Positions 18,028-27,445 of a stretch of DNA of 64,000 bases are shown here, in pieces. Location of the stretch: the NCBI RefSeq assembly GCF_001952855.1, contig NZ_LPNO01000053.1:186001-250000 (forward strand), written 5' to 3'. The notes beneath the pieces are model-generated. The model was not told where the DNA came from and did no database searches. It worked only from the letters and a program-made list of their open reading frames with translations. This DNA is from Pseudomonas sp. ATCC PTA-122608 (GTDB lineage Bacteria; Pseudomonadota; Gammaproteobacteria; Pseudomonadales; Pseudomonadaceae). The first letter of the stretch is position 1. Each line of letters starts with the position of its first letter. Position numbers and translations under genes: made by a program.

Positions 18028-18243
18028 TTAGTACAGACGAACGGCGCGGCGCTGCTCGCGCTGAACTTTCTTGGCGTGACGCTTAACAGCGGCTGCTGCT
18101 TTACGCTTACGCTCAGAAGTTGGCTTCTCGTAAAATTCGCGGCTACGAACTTCAGCCAGAACACCGGCTTTTTCGCAGGAGCGCTTGAAACGACGCAGAG
18201 CTACGTCGAAGGGTTCGTTCTCTTTTACTTTGACGGCTGGCAT
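18028..18243 (-). CDS. rpsU: 30S ribosomal protein S21
   Basis: The 71-residue small-subunit protein S21, very basic, with the typical start [20 protein letters not shown] and a Lys/Arg-rich C-terminal helix. It joins the 30S subunit late and helps initiation by base-pairing of the anti-Shine-Dalgarno region. First gene of the rpsU-dnaG-rpoD set. It is divergent from tsaD, with about 200 bp between the two starts, where promoters for both must lie. Confidence 0.98.
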
Positions 18244-18446
18244 CCAGAGCTACCTTCTTTCATTACCGGGAATCAACGTTCTCGTCGCAAAAAATTCGCG
18301 GCTGAGGTCGTCGGTTTTTAAGGGTTGCGGATGTTAACCCCTCATTGCCCGGAATGCAAAGCCTCTGATCGAAAACCACTAGTCGGGAGGGGGAGCGGCG
18401 ACTATTATGCGCGCCTTCGAATTCAGCCTCTACAAGGCGCAAACCC

Positions 18447-19472
18447 ATGCTAGTTCTGGGATTAGAAACCTCGTGCGACGAAACCGGTGTCGCACTTTAC
18501 GACAGTGAACGCGGGCTTTTGGCCGACGCACTGTTCAGTCAGATCGACCTGCATCGCGCCTATGGTGGCGTGGTGCCGGAGCTGGCCAGCCGTGATCATG
18601 TGAAACGCATGCTGCCATTGATTCGCCAGGTATTGGACGAGGCCGGCTGCGTGCCGACCGAGATCGACGCCATTGCCTATACCGCAGGCCCGGGATTGGT
18701 CGGAGCCCTGCTGGTTGGGGCCTCTTGCGCCCAGGCGCTGGCATTTGCCTGGGGCATTCCGGCCCTCGGTGTGCACCACATGGAAGGCCATTTACTGGCA
18801 CCGATGCTGGAAGAAAATCCGCCAGAGTTCCCGTTCGTCGCTTTGTTGGTTTCAGGTGGCCATACGCAGCTGGTTCAGGTCGACGGAATCGGTCAATACA
18901 CGCTTCTGGGCGAAAGCCTGGACGACGCTGCCGGCGAAGCTTTCGACAAGACCGCGAAGATGATGGGGCTCAATTATCCCGGCGGTCCGGAAATTGCGCG
19001 GCTGGCGGAAAAAGGCGTGGCAGGGCGCTACACCTTCCCGCGTCCGATGTGCGATCGCCCTGGCCTGATGTTCAGCTTCAGCGGCTTGAAAACCTCTGCC
19101 CTGAATACCTGGCAGCAGAGCGTCAGCGCCGGAGACGACAGTGAACAAGCCCGTTGCGACATCTCGCTGGCGTTCCAGCAGGCCGTGGTGGAGACTTTGA
19201 CCATCAAGTGCAAGCGGGCCCTGAAGCTGGCGGGCATGAAGCGCCTGGTGATCGCAGGCGGCGTCAGCGCGAACAAGGCGTTGCGCAGCTCCCTGGAGAA
19301 AATGCTCGGCGACATGAAGGGCGACGTGTTTTACGCCCGCCCCGAATTCTGTACCGATAACGGCGCGATGATCGCTTATGCCGGTTGCCAGCGTTTGCAG
19401 GCCGGGCAGCATGAAAGCCTGGCAATCAGCGTGCAGGCACGCTGGCCGATGGAGCAACTGCCGCCGCTGTAA
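18447..19472 (+). CDS. tsaD: tRNA N6-threonylcarbamoyladenosine synthase subunit TsaD
   Basis: A 341-residue ASKHA-fold enzyme that transfers the threonylcarbamoyl group to A37 of ANN-decoding tRNAs, acting with TsaB, TsaE and TsaC. Diagnostic features are the start MLVLGLETSCDETGVA, the metal-binding HHMEGHLLAP (HxxxH), the nucleotide loop LLVSGGHTQLV, and AGGVSANKALR near the C-terminus. Length equals the usual 337-341. Formerly annotated gcp, an O-sialoglycoprotein endopeptidase. It is convergent with plsY and divergent from rpsU. Confidence 0.98.
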   Translation: MLVLGLETSCDETGVALYDSERGLLADALFSQIDLHRAYGGVVPELASRDHVKRMLPLIRQVLDEAGCVPTEIDAIAYTAGPGLVGALLVGASCAQALAFAWGIPALGVHHMEGHLLAPMLEENPPEFPFVALLVSGGHTQLVQVDGIGQYTLLGESLDDAAGEAFDKTAKMMGLNYPGGPEIARLAEKGVAGRYTFPRPMCDRPGLMFSFSGLKTSALNTWQQSVSAGDDSEQARCDISLAFQQAVVETLTIKCKRALKLAGMKRLVIAGGVSANKALRSSLEKMLGDMKGDVFYARPEFCTDNGAMIAYAGCQRLQAGQHESLAISVQARWPMEQLPPL

Positions 19473-19505
19473 CCGGCGAACGTGAACCCGGTTCACCGGA
19501 CGTAT

Positions 19506-20075
19506 TTAAAAATGCCGTTCGCGCCCGGCAAACAGGTCGCGTAAATTGCCCCGGTGGCGCCAGACGATCAGCAGCGTGAGCACGCTCATTGGCACCAGCG
19601 CCGCCGGTTCCTGCCAGGCAAGCAATGGCAACGTCAGCGGTGTGGCGATCAATGCGGCCAGCGAGCTGGTACGGGTCAGGTAGAACGTCAGCAGCCAGGC
19701 CAGGATGGCCAGCAGCGCCGCCGGTGGGTAGATGCCCAGCAGCATGCCGGCCGCCGTAGCGACGCCTTTGCCGCCGCGAAAGCGGAAGTACAGCGGGAAC
19801 AGGTGGCCGAGCACCGCGCAGACGCCGATCCAGGCTTGCTGTTGCAGCGAAAGCCCGGCGAGATCGGCGATCACCACCGGCAGCAGGCCCTTGCAGACGT
19901 CGCCGAACAACGTCAGTACGGCGAGTTTCTTGCCGGCCAGGCGCAACATATTGGTGGCGCCGGCATTGCCTGAGCCACTCATTCGCGGGTCGGGGTTTCC
20001 CGTCAGGCGGCTGAGCAAAATGGCGAAGGACAGCGAGCCGAGCAGGTAGGCGAGAGTCGCCAGTAACCAAAACAT
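19506..20075 (-). CDS. plsY: Glycerol-3-phosphate acyltransferase PlsY
   Basis: A 189-residue inner-membrane enzyme that acylates glycerol-3-phosphate from acyl-phosphate, the first step of phospholipid synthesis (partner PlsX). About five transmembrane helices are visible. The two cytoplasmic catalytic motifs are present: SGNAGATNMLR (about 34-44) and FRGGKGVATAAG (about 98-109). It begins with MFWLLATLAYLLGSLSFAI. Divergent from folB and convergent with tsaD. Confidence 0.96.
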   Translation of the reverse strand: MFWLLATLAYLLGSLSFAILLSRLTGNPDPRMSGSGNAGATNMLRLAGKKLAVLTLFGDVCKGLLPVVIADLAGLSLQQQAWIGVCAVLGHLFPLYFRFRGGKGVATAAGMLLGIYPPAALLAILAWLLTFYLTRTSSLAALIATPLTLPLLAWQEPAALVPMSVLTLLIVWRHRGNLRDLFAGRERHF

Positions 20076-20149
20076 GCTAACTATTCCGGGCGAGGACGCC
20101 CTGATTCTAACGGGGCATCGCGCCCTTGTCGTGCAGCGGAGAAGAGTGC

Positions 20150-20503
20150 TTGGACAGAGTGTTTATCGAAGGCCTGGAAGTTGACACCGTGATCGGTGCC
20201 TACGACTGGGAGCGCGGTATCCGGCAATGCCTGCGTCTGGACCTGAGCTTCGCCTGGGATAACCGCCCGGCCGCTGCCGGTGATGACCTGACCCTGGCGC
20301 TGGATTACGCCAGCGTGTCCGCGCGTATCCAGGCCTTTGCCGAGCAGGCGCAGTTCCAGCTGGTGGAAACCTTTGCCGAGCGCCTGGCCGAAGTCTTGAT
20401 GAGTGAGTTCCAGATTCCCTGGCTGCACCTCAAACTGACCAAGCCCGGCGCCGTTCCGGCAGCCAAGGGCGTGGGCGTGGAGATCGAGCGCGGATGTCGC
20501 TAA
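20150..20503 (+). CDS. folB: Dihydroneopterin aldolase
   Basis: A 117-residue aldolase (with epimerase activity in most homologues) that cleaves dihydroneopterin to hydroxymethyl-dihydropterin for folate synthesis. Signature features are FIEGLEVDTVIGAYDWERG at the N-terminus, LDYASV, and the lysine in LKLTKPGAV. The start is a TTG with GGAGAAG just upstream, giving the usual MDRVFIEGL beginning; the open frame before it has no homologous residues. It overlaps folK by 10 bp, so the two successive folate enzymes are made together. Confidence 0.93.
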   Translation: MDRVFIEGLEVDTVIGAYDWERGIRQCLRLDLSFAWDNRPAAAGDDLTLALDYASVSARIQAFAEQAQFQLVETFAERLAEVLMSEFQIPWLHLKLTKPGAVPAAKGVGVEIERGCR

Positions 20504-21012
20504 CTCAGGTTTACCTTGGTCTTGGCAGCAATATCGAGCGTGAGGCCCATTTACGCGCTGGCCTCGATGCGCTGGCGGCTTTCCTGACGGACCTGCGCTG
20601 TTCGGCGGTGTTTGAAAGCCAGCCGGTGGGCATCAAGAGCGGGCCGTTCTTCAATCTGGTGGTGTCGGCGTATACCGACCTGCCGCTGATGGAGCTGGAC
20701 CGTCGACTGAAGTTTATCGAGGCCGACAATGGCCGCTATGCCCCGGATCGCAAGGGCCTGCCGCTGGATATCGACGTGCTGCTGTACGGCGACTTGGTCG
20801 GTAACTTCGATGGCCTGATTCTGCCCCGGGCCGAAATCCTGAAGAACGCGTTTGTGCTGTGGCCGCTGTCGCTGATGGCGCCGGAGCGTGTGCACCCTGA
20901 GGCGGGCAAGACATTTGCCGCGCTTTGGCAGGATGCACAAATCGATCAGGTACTGGCGCCGGTCGCTTTCGAGTGGCGGAATCAGCCGTTAACGCCGGAT
21001 GTGCTCTTGTAG
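20494..21012 (+). CDS. folK: 2-amino-4-hydroxy-6-hydroxymethyldihydropteridine pyrophosphokinase
   Basis: A 172-residue HPPK that transfers pyrophosphate from ATP to 6-hydroxymethyl-dihydropterin, the step after FolB. It shows the start VYLGLGSNIEREAHL and the metal/pterin-binding block KGLPLDIDVLLYGD. The ATG lies inside the folB 3' end (10-bp overlap). The 3' end overlaps the convergent cca gene by 31 bp, so the two transcripts can form a short antisense pair. Confidence 0.96.
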   Translation: MSLTQVYLGLGSNIEREAHLRAGLDALAAFLTDLRCSAVFESQPVGIKSGPFFNLVVSAYTDLPLMELDRRLKFIEADNGRYAPDRKGLPLDIDVLLYGDLVGNFDGLILPRAEILKNAFVLWPLSLMAPERVHPEAGKTFAALWQDAQIDQVLAPVAFEWRNQPLTPDVLL

Positions 21013-22217
21013 GCTTTCAGCGCCTTGAGCCGTTCGCGTTTCAGTGCTTCACCCAGCTCGGGACCTTTGAATCCTTGTTCCAGTAGCGGTGCGACCGCGA
21101 CACCCCGTGCGGCGAGCGCCGCGCCGCGCAAATAATCCGCTTGTGGATAACTTCTCTGCTCGAGGCCTTTGCGGCCGCGGGCATCCATCTCGCACGCCAC
21201 CACAAACTCCTCAAAGCGCTGCGGGCGACGGTAAACGTCAAAGCTTTGCAGCAACTCCAACAAAGTTGCAGGCCTCAGCTCCAGCGCGCGATGGCCGTGG
21301 GTGTGGTATTCGCCCACCAGCAGCGCCAGTTCCTGGCAATCCCTTGGTACCTTGAAGCGCTCATTCACCGCCTTGATCAACTGCAGGCCGCGATGCTCAT
21401 GAGCAATGTGCTGCGGCAACTTATCCACAGGCGTGAGGCCTTTGCCCAGGTCGTGCAGCAGGCAGGCCCAGCGCACGGTCAGCGGTTGGGCATGGATGGC
21501 CGCCTGCTCCAGCACGCTCAGCGTGTGGATGCCGGTATCGATCTCGGGGTGATGGGCTTCTGGTTGTGGCACGCCGAACAGCGCGTCGATTTCAGGCATC
21601 AGGGTTTTCAGCGCGCCGCAATCGCGTAGCACCTGGATAAATACCTGTGGCTGATTTTCCATCAGGGCGCGGGAAATTTCTTTCCAGCTGCGCTCAGGCG
21701 TCAGGGCTTCCAGCTCGCCTGAATCGCTGAGTTCGCGCATGAGCTCCAGGGTTTCTGGCGCGACGGTAAAACCCAGGCCTGCGTAGCGCGCAGCAAAACG
21801 GGCAACGCGCAGGACTCGGAGAGGATCTTCGGCGAATGCGGGGGAAACGTGGCGAAGAATACGCTCTTTCAGATCGCGCTGACCGTTGTACGGATCAGTC
21901 AGGTTGCCGTCGTCATCTTCTGCCATTGCATTGATGGTCAGGTCGCGGCGGATCAGGTCTTCTTCCAGGGTAACTTCGGGGCTCGCGTGAAACACAAAGC
22001 CACCATAACCCCGGCCGCTCTTGCGCTCTGTGCGGGCGAGGGCGTACTCGTCGCCGTTTTTCGGGTCAAGGAAGACGGGGAAATCCGCGCCCACGGGCTT
22101 GTAGCCCAGGGCGAGCATTTCTTCAGTGGTAGCGCCGACTACGACACGGTCGACATCGGTAACGGGGATGCCCAGCAGGCGATCACGCACTGCACCGCCG
22201 ACTTTGTAGATTTGCAT
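20982..22217 (-). CDS. cca: CCA-adding tRNA nucleotidyltransferase with HD domain
   Basis: A 411-residue class II enzyme that adds or repairs the 3' CCA of tRNAs. The N-terminal head has YKVGGAVRDRLLG and the metal pair in DVDRVV. The middle carries RRDLTINAMAEDD and the RxxR-type base-recognition region. The C-terminal half is an HD phosphohydrolase domain (CLLHDLGKGLTP), as in E. coli Cca (412 residues). Its Shine-Dalgarno GGAGG is part of a 12-bp stem that also looks like the terminator of the upstream spoVR gene. Convergent overlap with folK. Confidence 0.97.
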   Translation of the reverse strand: MQIYKVGGAVRDRLLGIPVTDVDRVVVGATTEEMLALGYKPVGADFPVFLDPKNGDEYALARTERKSGRGYGGFVFHASPEVTLEEDLIRRDLTINAMAEDDDGNLTDPYNGQRDLKERILRHVSPAFAEDPLRVLRVARFAARYAGLGFTVAPETLELMRELSDSGELEALTPERSWKEISRALMENQPQVFIQVLRDCGALKTLMPEIDALFGVPQPEAHHPEIDTGIHTLSVLEQAAIHAQPLTVRWACLLHDLGKGLTPVDKLPQHIAHEHRGLQLIKAVNERFKVPRDCQELALLVGEYHTHGHRALELRPATLLELLQSFDVYRRPQRFEEFVVACEMDARGRKGLEQRSYPQADYLRGAALAARGVAVAPLLEQGFKGPELGEALKRERLKALKAYKSTSGVNG

Positions 22218-22220
22218 GAA

Positions 22221-22274
22221 AAAGCCTCCATTAGCGGCACAGGATAACGCCTGCGGCCCGCCAATGGAGGCTTT
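22221..22274 (-). terminator. Terminator-like hairpin that includes the cca ribosome site
   Basis: On the minus strand, after the spoVR stop, AAAGCCTCCATT pairs with AATGGAGGCTTT across a 30-base loop and ends in TTTTTC immediately before the cca ATG. The second arm contains the GGAGG expected to recruit ribosomes to cca, so the same structure could end spoVR transcripts and limit cca translation. Confidence 0.7.
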
Positions 22275-22280
22275 GCCGTT

Positions 22281-23843
22281 TCACAGATGCACGACGGCCA
22301 GGTCCAGGCGGCCGTAATCGTTGTCGCTGTGTTCGTTGCGGGGCGGAACATGGTGGGTTTTCATAACCTGGTCGCCTTGCAGCGTTTCCAGGTGGATATC
22401 GAACCCCCACAGCCGGTGCAGGTGCTTGAGGACCTCTTCAGTGGACTCTCCCAGCGGTTTGCGGTCGTGCTGCTGATGGCGCAGGGTCAGCGAGCGATCG
22501 CCACGTACGTCGATGCTGTAGATCTGCACGTTGGGTTCGCGGTTGCCCAGGTTGTACTGCGCGGCCAGGGTTTCGCGGATGGTGCGGTAACCCGGCTCAT
22601 CATGGATCGCCGGCACCAGCAGGTCGTCCTTGAGGTCGTCATCCATGATGCTGAACAGCTTGAGGTCACGAATCACCTGAGGTGACAGGTACTGCAGGAT
22701 GAAGCTTTCATCCTTAAAGCTGCTCATGGCGAACTTGATGGTCGACAACCAATCGCTGCCGGCAATCTCCGGGAACCAGCGGCGGTCTTCTTCGGTGGGG
22801 TGTTCGCACATGCGCCGGATGTCGCGGTACATGGCAAAGCCCAGCGCATACGGGTTGATGCCGCTGTAATAAGGGCTGTCGAAGCCCGGTTGATAGACCA
22901 CGCTGGTATGGGACGTCAGGAACTCCATCATGAAGCCGTCGGTCACCAGGCCTTCGTCGTACAGGTCGTTCATCAAGGTGTAGTGCCAGAACGTGGCCCA
23001 GCCTTCGTTCATCACCTGGGTCTGGCGTTGTGGGTAGAAGTACTGGGCAATCTTGCGCACGATCCGCACGATTTCCCGCTGCCAGGGCTCCAGCAACGGC
23101 GCGTGCTTTTCGATGAAGTACAGAATGTTTTCCTGAGGTTCGGCGGGGAAGCGCGCATTGTCCTTGTCGCTGTTCTTGCCGGCGCGTTTGGGTATGGTGC
23201 GCCACAGGTCGTTGATCTGCTTTTGCAGATGCTCTTCACGGTCCTTCTGGCGCAGCCGTTCTTCTTCGGCGGAAATCGGGTACGGGCGTTTGTAGCGATC
23301 GACACCGTAGTTCATCAGCGCATGGCAAGAATCAAGCAAGTCTTCCACTGCATCGATGCCGTGGCGCTCCTCGCACTGCATGATGTACTGCTTGGCGAAC
23401 ACCAGATAGTCGATGATCGAGCTGGCATCGGTCCAGGTGCGGAACAGGTAGTTGCCCTTGAAAAAGCTGTTATGCCCGTAGCACGCATGGGCTACCACCA
23501 GTGCCTGCATGCAGATGGTGTTTTCTTCCATCAGGTAGGCAATGCACGGGTCGGAGTTGATGACGATTTCGTAGGCCAGGCCCATCTGGCCGCGAGTGTA
23601 GGACTTTTCGGTGCTGAGGAAGTGTTTGCCGTAGGACCAGTGGTGATAACCCAAGGGCATGCCCACGGAAGCGTAGGCGTCCATCATCTGTTCGGCGGTG
23701 ATCACTTCGATCTGGTTGGGGTAGGTGTCCAGGGCATAACCCGCCGCGATGCGGCTGATTTCCTTGTCATAGGCCTGGATCAGCTCGAAGGTCCATTCGG
23801 ACCCCGTGGATATGGGTTGGCGCTTATGCTCTTTGGCGGTCAT
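22281..23843 (-). CDS. spoVR: SpoVR-family protein
   Basis: A 520-residue protein of the SpoVR family (YcgB in E. coli), cytoplasmic and of unknown biochemical role; in Bacillus SpoVR affects spore cortex. The family's conserved His- and Trp-rich N-terminal part is evident (MPLGYHHWSYGKHF, ALVVAHACYGHNSFFKGN), as is NEGWATFWHYTLMNDL, which resembles a metal-binding motif. Its ATG overlaps the yeaH stop by 4 bp. The spoVR-yeaH-prkA linkage is widespread and associated with stationary-phase and nitrogen-stress responses. Confidence 0.95.
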   Translation of the reverse strand: MTAKEHKRQPISTGSEWTFELIQAYDKEISRIAAGYALDTYPNQIEVITAEQMMDAYASVGMPLGYHHWSYGKHFLSTEKSYTRGQMGLAYEIVINSDPCIAYLMEENTICMQALVVAHACYGHNSFFKGNYLFRTWTDASSIIDYLVFAKQYIMQCEERHGIDAVEDLLDSCHALMNYGVDRYKRPYPISAEEERLRQKDREEHLQKQINDLWRTIPKRAGKNSDKDNARFPAEPQENILYFIEKHAPLLEPWQREIVRIVRKIAQYFYPQRQTQVMNEGWATFWHYTLMNDLYDEGLVTDGFMMEFLTSHTSVVYQPGFDSPYYSGINPYALGFAMYRDIRRMCEHPTEEDRRWFPEIAGSDWLSTIKFAMSSFKDESFILQYLSPQVIRDLKLFSIMDDDLKDDLLVPAIHDEPGYRTIRETLAAQYNLGNREPNVQIYSIDVRGDRSLTLRHQQHDRKPLGESTEEVLKHLHRLWGFDIHLETLQGDQVMKTHHVPPRNEHSDNDYGRLDLAVVHL

Positions 23844-25111
23844 GTCACTAACCTGCGCTGGAAGAGTTCACGGAAGACCGGATAGATATCGCCGGCCGAG
23901 ACCAATTGTTGCTGGGCGAAGGTGTCAGCGAAGGCTTCGCTGATGCGCTCGTATTCGAACCACAGCGCCTGGTGTTCGCGCGGGGTGATTTCGACGTAGG
24001 TGTAGTACTGCACGAACGGCATGATCTGGTTGATCAGGATGTCGCGGCAAATGGGTGAGTCGTCGTTCCAGTTGTCGCCGTCGGAGGCCTGGGCGGCGTA
24101 GATGTTCCACTCGTTGGCCGGATAGCGTTCAGCCATGATTTCCTGCATCAGCTTCAAGGCGCTGGAAACAATGGTGCCGCCGGTTTCCCGCGAGTAGAAG
24201 AACTCCTCTTCGTCGACTTCCCGGGCGCTGGTGTGATGGCGGATGAACACCACATCGATCTTGTCGTAGTTACGCTTGAGGAACAGGTACAGCAGGATGA
24301 AGAAGCGCTTGGCGATGTCCTTGGTCGCCTGGGTCATGGAGCCGGACACGTCCATCAGGCAGAACATCACTGCCTTGGAGCTGGGATTGGGTTGCTTGAC
24401 CAGCAGGTTGTACTTCAAGTCGAAGGTGTCGAGAAACGGCACGCGGTGGATTCGCGCGCTGAGTTTGGCAATTTCAGCTTCGATTTCCTGAATATCGCCG
24501 AAGTTGTCTGGCTCTTCGCGTTTCAGGCGCTCCAGTTCTGCCTTGGCATCCCGCAGTTTCGCGCGGCTGCTGCCAGACAAGGCGATACGTCGCGCATGGG
24601 CTGAACGCAGGGTGCGGATGATGTTGATCCGCGACGGATTGCCTTCGTTGCTGATCCCGGCGCGCACGGTCTTGAAGGTGTCGGTACCGGTCAGGTTGCG
24701 TTTGACCAGGTTGGGCAGTTCCAGGTCTTCGAACATGAACTCCAGGAATTCTTCCTGGGTGATCTGGAACACGAACTCATCCATGCCTTCGCCAGAGTTG
24801 CCGGCCTTGCCTGGGCCTTTGCCGCCCGCGCCGCCTTGAGGCCGCTGGATATGTTCGCCGCTGGTGAACTCCTTGTTGCCGGGATGCACGACAGTTTGTT
24901 TGCCGCCCCGGCCGTGGTGCAGCACCGGTTCATCAATGTCGCGTCCGGGAATGCTGATCTGTTCGCCATGCTCCATGTCGGTGATGGAGCGGCGGCTGAC
25001 GGCCTCTTCGACGGCCTTTTTGATGTGGTCACGGTAACGCCGCAGGAACCGCTGGCGGTTTACCGTGCTCTTGTTCTTGCCATTGAGACGTCGGTCGATC
25101 ACATAGCTCAT
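23840..25111 (-). CDS. yeaH: YeaH/YhbH-family protein (DUF444, VWA-like)
   Basis: A 423-residue DUF444 protein. The C-terminal half looks like a von Willebrand A fold with a MIDAS-like metal site (MFCLMDVSGSMTQATKD, i.e. DxSxS). The N-terminal part is highly basic (KNKSTVNRQRFLRRYRDHIK) with a Gly-rich segment near residues 85-110. Family members are coexpressed with the kinase YeaG/PrkA. It is 126 bp downstream of prkA and overlaps spoVR by 4 bp. Confidence 0.95.
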   Translation of the reverse strand: MSYVIDRRLNGKNKSTVNRQRFLRRYRDHIKKAVEEAVSRRSITDMEHGEQISIPGRDIDEPVLHHGRGGKQTVVHPGNKEFTSGEHIQRPQGGAGGKGPGKAGNSGEGMDEFVFQITQEEFLEFMFEDLELPNLVKRNLTGTDTFKTVRAGISNEGNPSRINIIRTLRSAHARRIALSGSSRAKLRDAKAELERLKREEPDNFGDIQEIEAEIAKLSARIHRVPFLDTFDLKYNLLVKQPNPSSKAVMFCLMDVSGSMTQATKDIAKRFFILLYLFLKRNYDKIDVVFIRHHTSAREVDEEEFFYSRETGGTIVSSALKLMQEIMAERYPANEWNIYAAQASDGDNWNDDSPICRDILINQIMPFVQYYTYVEITPREHQALWFEYERISEAFADTFAQQQLVSAGDIYPVFRELFQRRLVT

Positions 25112-25127
25112 GTAGGAGCCCTCCGGG

Positions 25128-25171
25128 CAGCTTCAAGTTACAAGCTTCAAGCGGCAAGCTGGAAGCTTAAA
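25128..25171. repeat. Short AAGCTTCAAG-type repeats between yeaH and prkA
   Basis: Several imperfect copies of GCTTCAAG/CAAGCT units stand side by side. I recall similar runs between genes in many Pseudomonas genomes; function unknown. Confidence 0.5.
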
Positions 25172-25237
25172 GACAAGCGGTCGATTGCCAGGCTGTCCGG
25201 CGTACCGGGAGCCTGGCATTGCACGCTTGTCGCTGCC

Positions 25238-27160
25238 TTACTGCGATTTGCGGACCCGCAAGTACCACTCGGAGAGCAGTCGTACCTGTTTGTCGGTGTA
25301 GCCACGCTCGACCATGCGAGTGACGAAGTCGTTGTGTTTTTGCTGATCCTCCTTGCTGGCCTTGGCGTTGAAGCTGATGACCGGCAGCAGATCCTCGGTG
25401 TTGGAGAACATTTTCTTCTCGATGACCACCCGCAGCTTCTCGTAGCTGAGCCAGGTAGGGTTCTTGCCGTTGTTGTTGGCCCGGGCGCGCAGCACGAAGT
25501 TGACGATTTCGTTGCGGAAATCTTTCGGATTGCTGATGCCGGCGGGTTTTTCGATCTTTTCCAGTTCCTCGTTGAGGGCTACGCGGTTGAGGATCTCGCC
25601 GGTTTCCGGGTCGCGGTATTCCTGGTCCTGAATCCAGAAGTCTGCGTACAGCACGTAGCGGTCGAAGATGTTCTGGCCGTATTCGCTGTAGGACTCCAGG
25701 TACGCGGTCTGGATTTCCTTGCCGATGAACTCGATGTAGCGCGGTGCCAGGTATTCCTTGAGGAAGCGCAGATAGCGCTCGCGGGTTTCAGCCTGGAACT
25801 GTTCCTGTTCGATCTGCTGTTCCAGCACGTAGAGCAGGTGTACCGGGTTGGCGGCGATTTCGTGCGGGTCGAAGTTGAAGACCTTGGACAGGATCTTGAA
25901 CGCAAAGCGTGTCGACAGGCCGTTCATGCCCTCGTCCACACCCGCTGTGTCGCGGTATTCCTGGATCGACTTGGCCTTCGGATCGGTGTCCTTGAGGTTT
26001 TCGCCGTCATACACCCGCATCTTCGAGTAGATGTTGGAGTTTTCCGGCTCCTTGAGGCGCGACAGCACGGTGAACTGGGCGAGCATCTTCAGGGTGTCAG
26101 GCGCGCAATGGGCCTTGGCCAGGGAGCTGTTGAACAGCAGCTTGTCGTAAATCTTGATTTCATCGCTGACCCGCAGGCAGTACGGCACCTTGACGATGTA
26201 GATCCGGTCGATGAAGGCTTCGTTGTTCTTGTTGTTGCGGAAGGTGTGCCATTCCGATTCGTTGGAGTGGGCCAGCAGGATCCCGGTAAACGGAATCGCC
26301 CCCAGGCCTTCGGTACTGTTGTAGTTACCTTCCTGTGTCGCGGTGAGCAGTGGGTGAAGCACCTTGATCGGTGCCTTGAACATCTCCACGAACTCCATCA
26401 GGCCCTGGTTGGCCCGGCATAGTGCGCCCGAGTAGCTGTAGGCATCGGCATCGTTCTGCGGGAATTCTTCGAGTTTGCGGATATCGACCTTACCCACCAG
26501 CGCCGAGATGTCTTGGTTGTTCTCGTCACCGGGTTCGGTCTTGGCCACGGCGATCTGGTTGAGGATCGATGGATAGAGCTTCACCACCCGGAACTGGCTG
26601 ATGTCGCCGCCGAACTCGGCCAAGCGCTTGGTCGCCCACGGCGACATGATGGTATTGAGGTAGCGCCGTGGAATACCGAAGTCTTCTTCGAGGATCGCGC
26701 CATCTTCCGTGGCGTTGAACAGCCCCAGGGGCGACTCGAACACCGGCGAGCCCTTGATGGCGTAGAACGGCACCTTCTCGATCAGTTGTTTGAGCTTCTC
26801 GGCCAGGGACGACTTACCGCCGCCGACGGGGCCGAGCAGGTAAAGGATCTGTTTCTTCTCTTCCAGGCCTTGGGCGGCATGGCGGAAATACGAGACGATC
26901 TGATCAATGCATTCTTCCATGCCATGGAAGTCTTCAAAGGCCGGGTAGCGACGGATCACCTTGTTCGAGAAAATTCGCGACAGTCGCGAATTGGCTGCGG
27001 TGTCCACCAGCTCCGGCTCGCCGATCGCCAGCAGCAGGCGTTCAGCGGCAGACGCGTAGGCGCTGCGGTCCTTTTTGCACAGTTCGAGATACTCCTGAAG
27101 CGAGAGCTCTTCCTGGCGGGTGGACTCGAAGCGTTGTTGGAAGTGGCTAAAAATACTCAT
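25238..27160 (-). CDS. prkA: PrkA-family serine protein kinase / AAA+ protein
   Basis: A 640-residue PrkA (YeaG) protein. The N-terminal AAA+ domain has a Walker A loop GPVGGGKSSLAEKL (about 110-123); the C-terminal region resembles a distant kinase fold. Homologues have been described as stress- or starvation-induced Ser kinase or ATP-dependent protease-like factors. The start at MSIFSHFQQRF was chosen because GAGGTGA precedes it and all homologues begin there; 26 further upstream codons are unlikely to be translated. First gene of the prkA-yeaH-spoVR group. Confidence 0.96.
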   Translation of the reverse strand: MSIFSHFQQRFESTRQEELSLQEYLELCKKDRSAYASAAERLLLAIGEPELVDTAANSRLSRIFSNKVIRRYPAFEDFHGMEECIDQIVSYFRHAAQGLEEKKQILYLLGPVGGGKSSLAEKLKQLIEKVPFYAIKGSPVFESPLGLFNATEDGAILEEDFGIPRRYLNTIMSPWATKRLAEFGGDISQFRVVKLYPSILNQIAVAKTEPGDENNQDISALVGKVDIRKLEEFPQNDADAYSYSGALCRANQGLMEFVEMFKAPIKVLHPLLTATQEGNYNSTEGLGAIPFTGILLAHSNESEWHTFRNNKNNEAFIDRIYIVKVPYCLRVSDEIKIYDKLLFNSSLAKAHCAPDTLKMLAQFTVLSRLKEPENSNIYSKMRVYDGENLKDTDPKAKSIQEYRDTAGVDEGMNGLSTRFAFKILSKVFNFDPHEIAANPVHLLYVLEQQIEQEQFQAETRERYLRFLKEYLAPRYIEFIGKEIQTAYLESYSEYGQNIFDRYVLYADFWIQDQEYRDPETGEILNRVALNEELEKIEKPAGISNPKDFRNEIVNFVLRARANNNGKNPTWLSYEKLRVVIEKKMFSNTEDLLPVISFNAKASKEDQQKHNDFVTRMVERGYTDKQVRLLSEWYLRVRKSQ

Positions 27161-27376
27161 GACGTCGTCACCTCGCTCGATACGTGGAGCCGACGCCGGA
27201 TCAATCAGTCGATGCTGGCAGCCATTGGTGGACACCAATGGCCGTTTTCCCCCCAGAACACCCTGAAACGCTACCGATGACCCGCACGCCGGTGTACCGG
27301 CTCTCCCCTGTTTTGGATGGCCTGCGCTTAAGGATAGTTCGGAATCAGGGAGGTCAAGGCGCGATACGAAATTAGT

Positions 27377-27412
27377 TTGGCCGCGCCGTTCGTCAGAAAC
27401 GGCGCGAGGCCA
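27377..27412 (-). terminator. Probable terminator of the lptD-to-glpE run
   Basis: A long GC-rich hairpin (CGCGCCGTT/AACGGCGCG plus flanking TTGGC/GCCAA) lies about 35 bases beyond the glpE stop in the 285-bp gap before prkA. The following bases are AT-rich but contain no clean T-run, so efficiency is uncertain. Confidence 0.5.
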
Positions 27413-27445
27413 AGCGTCACGCGGGGTAGCGGGGTTTGAAAAAAA

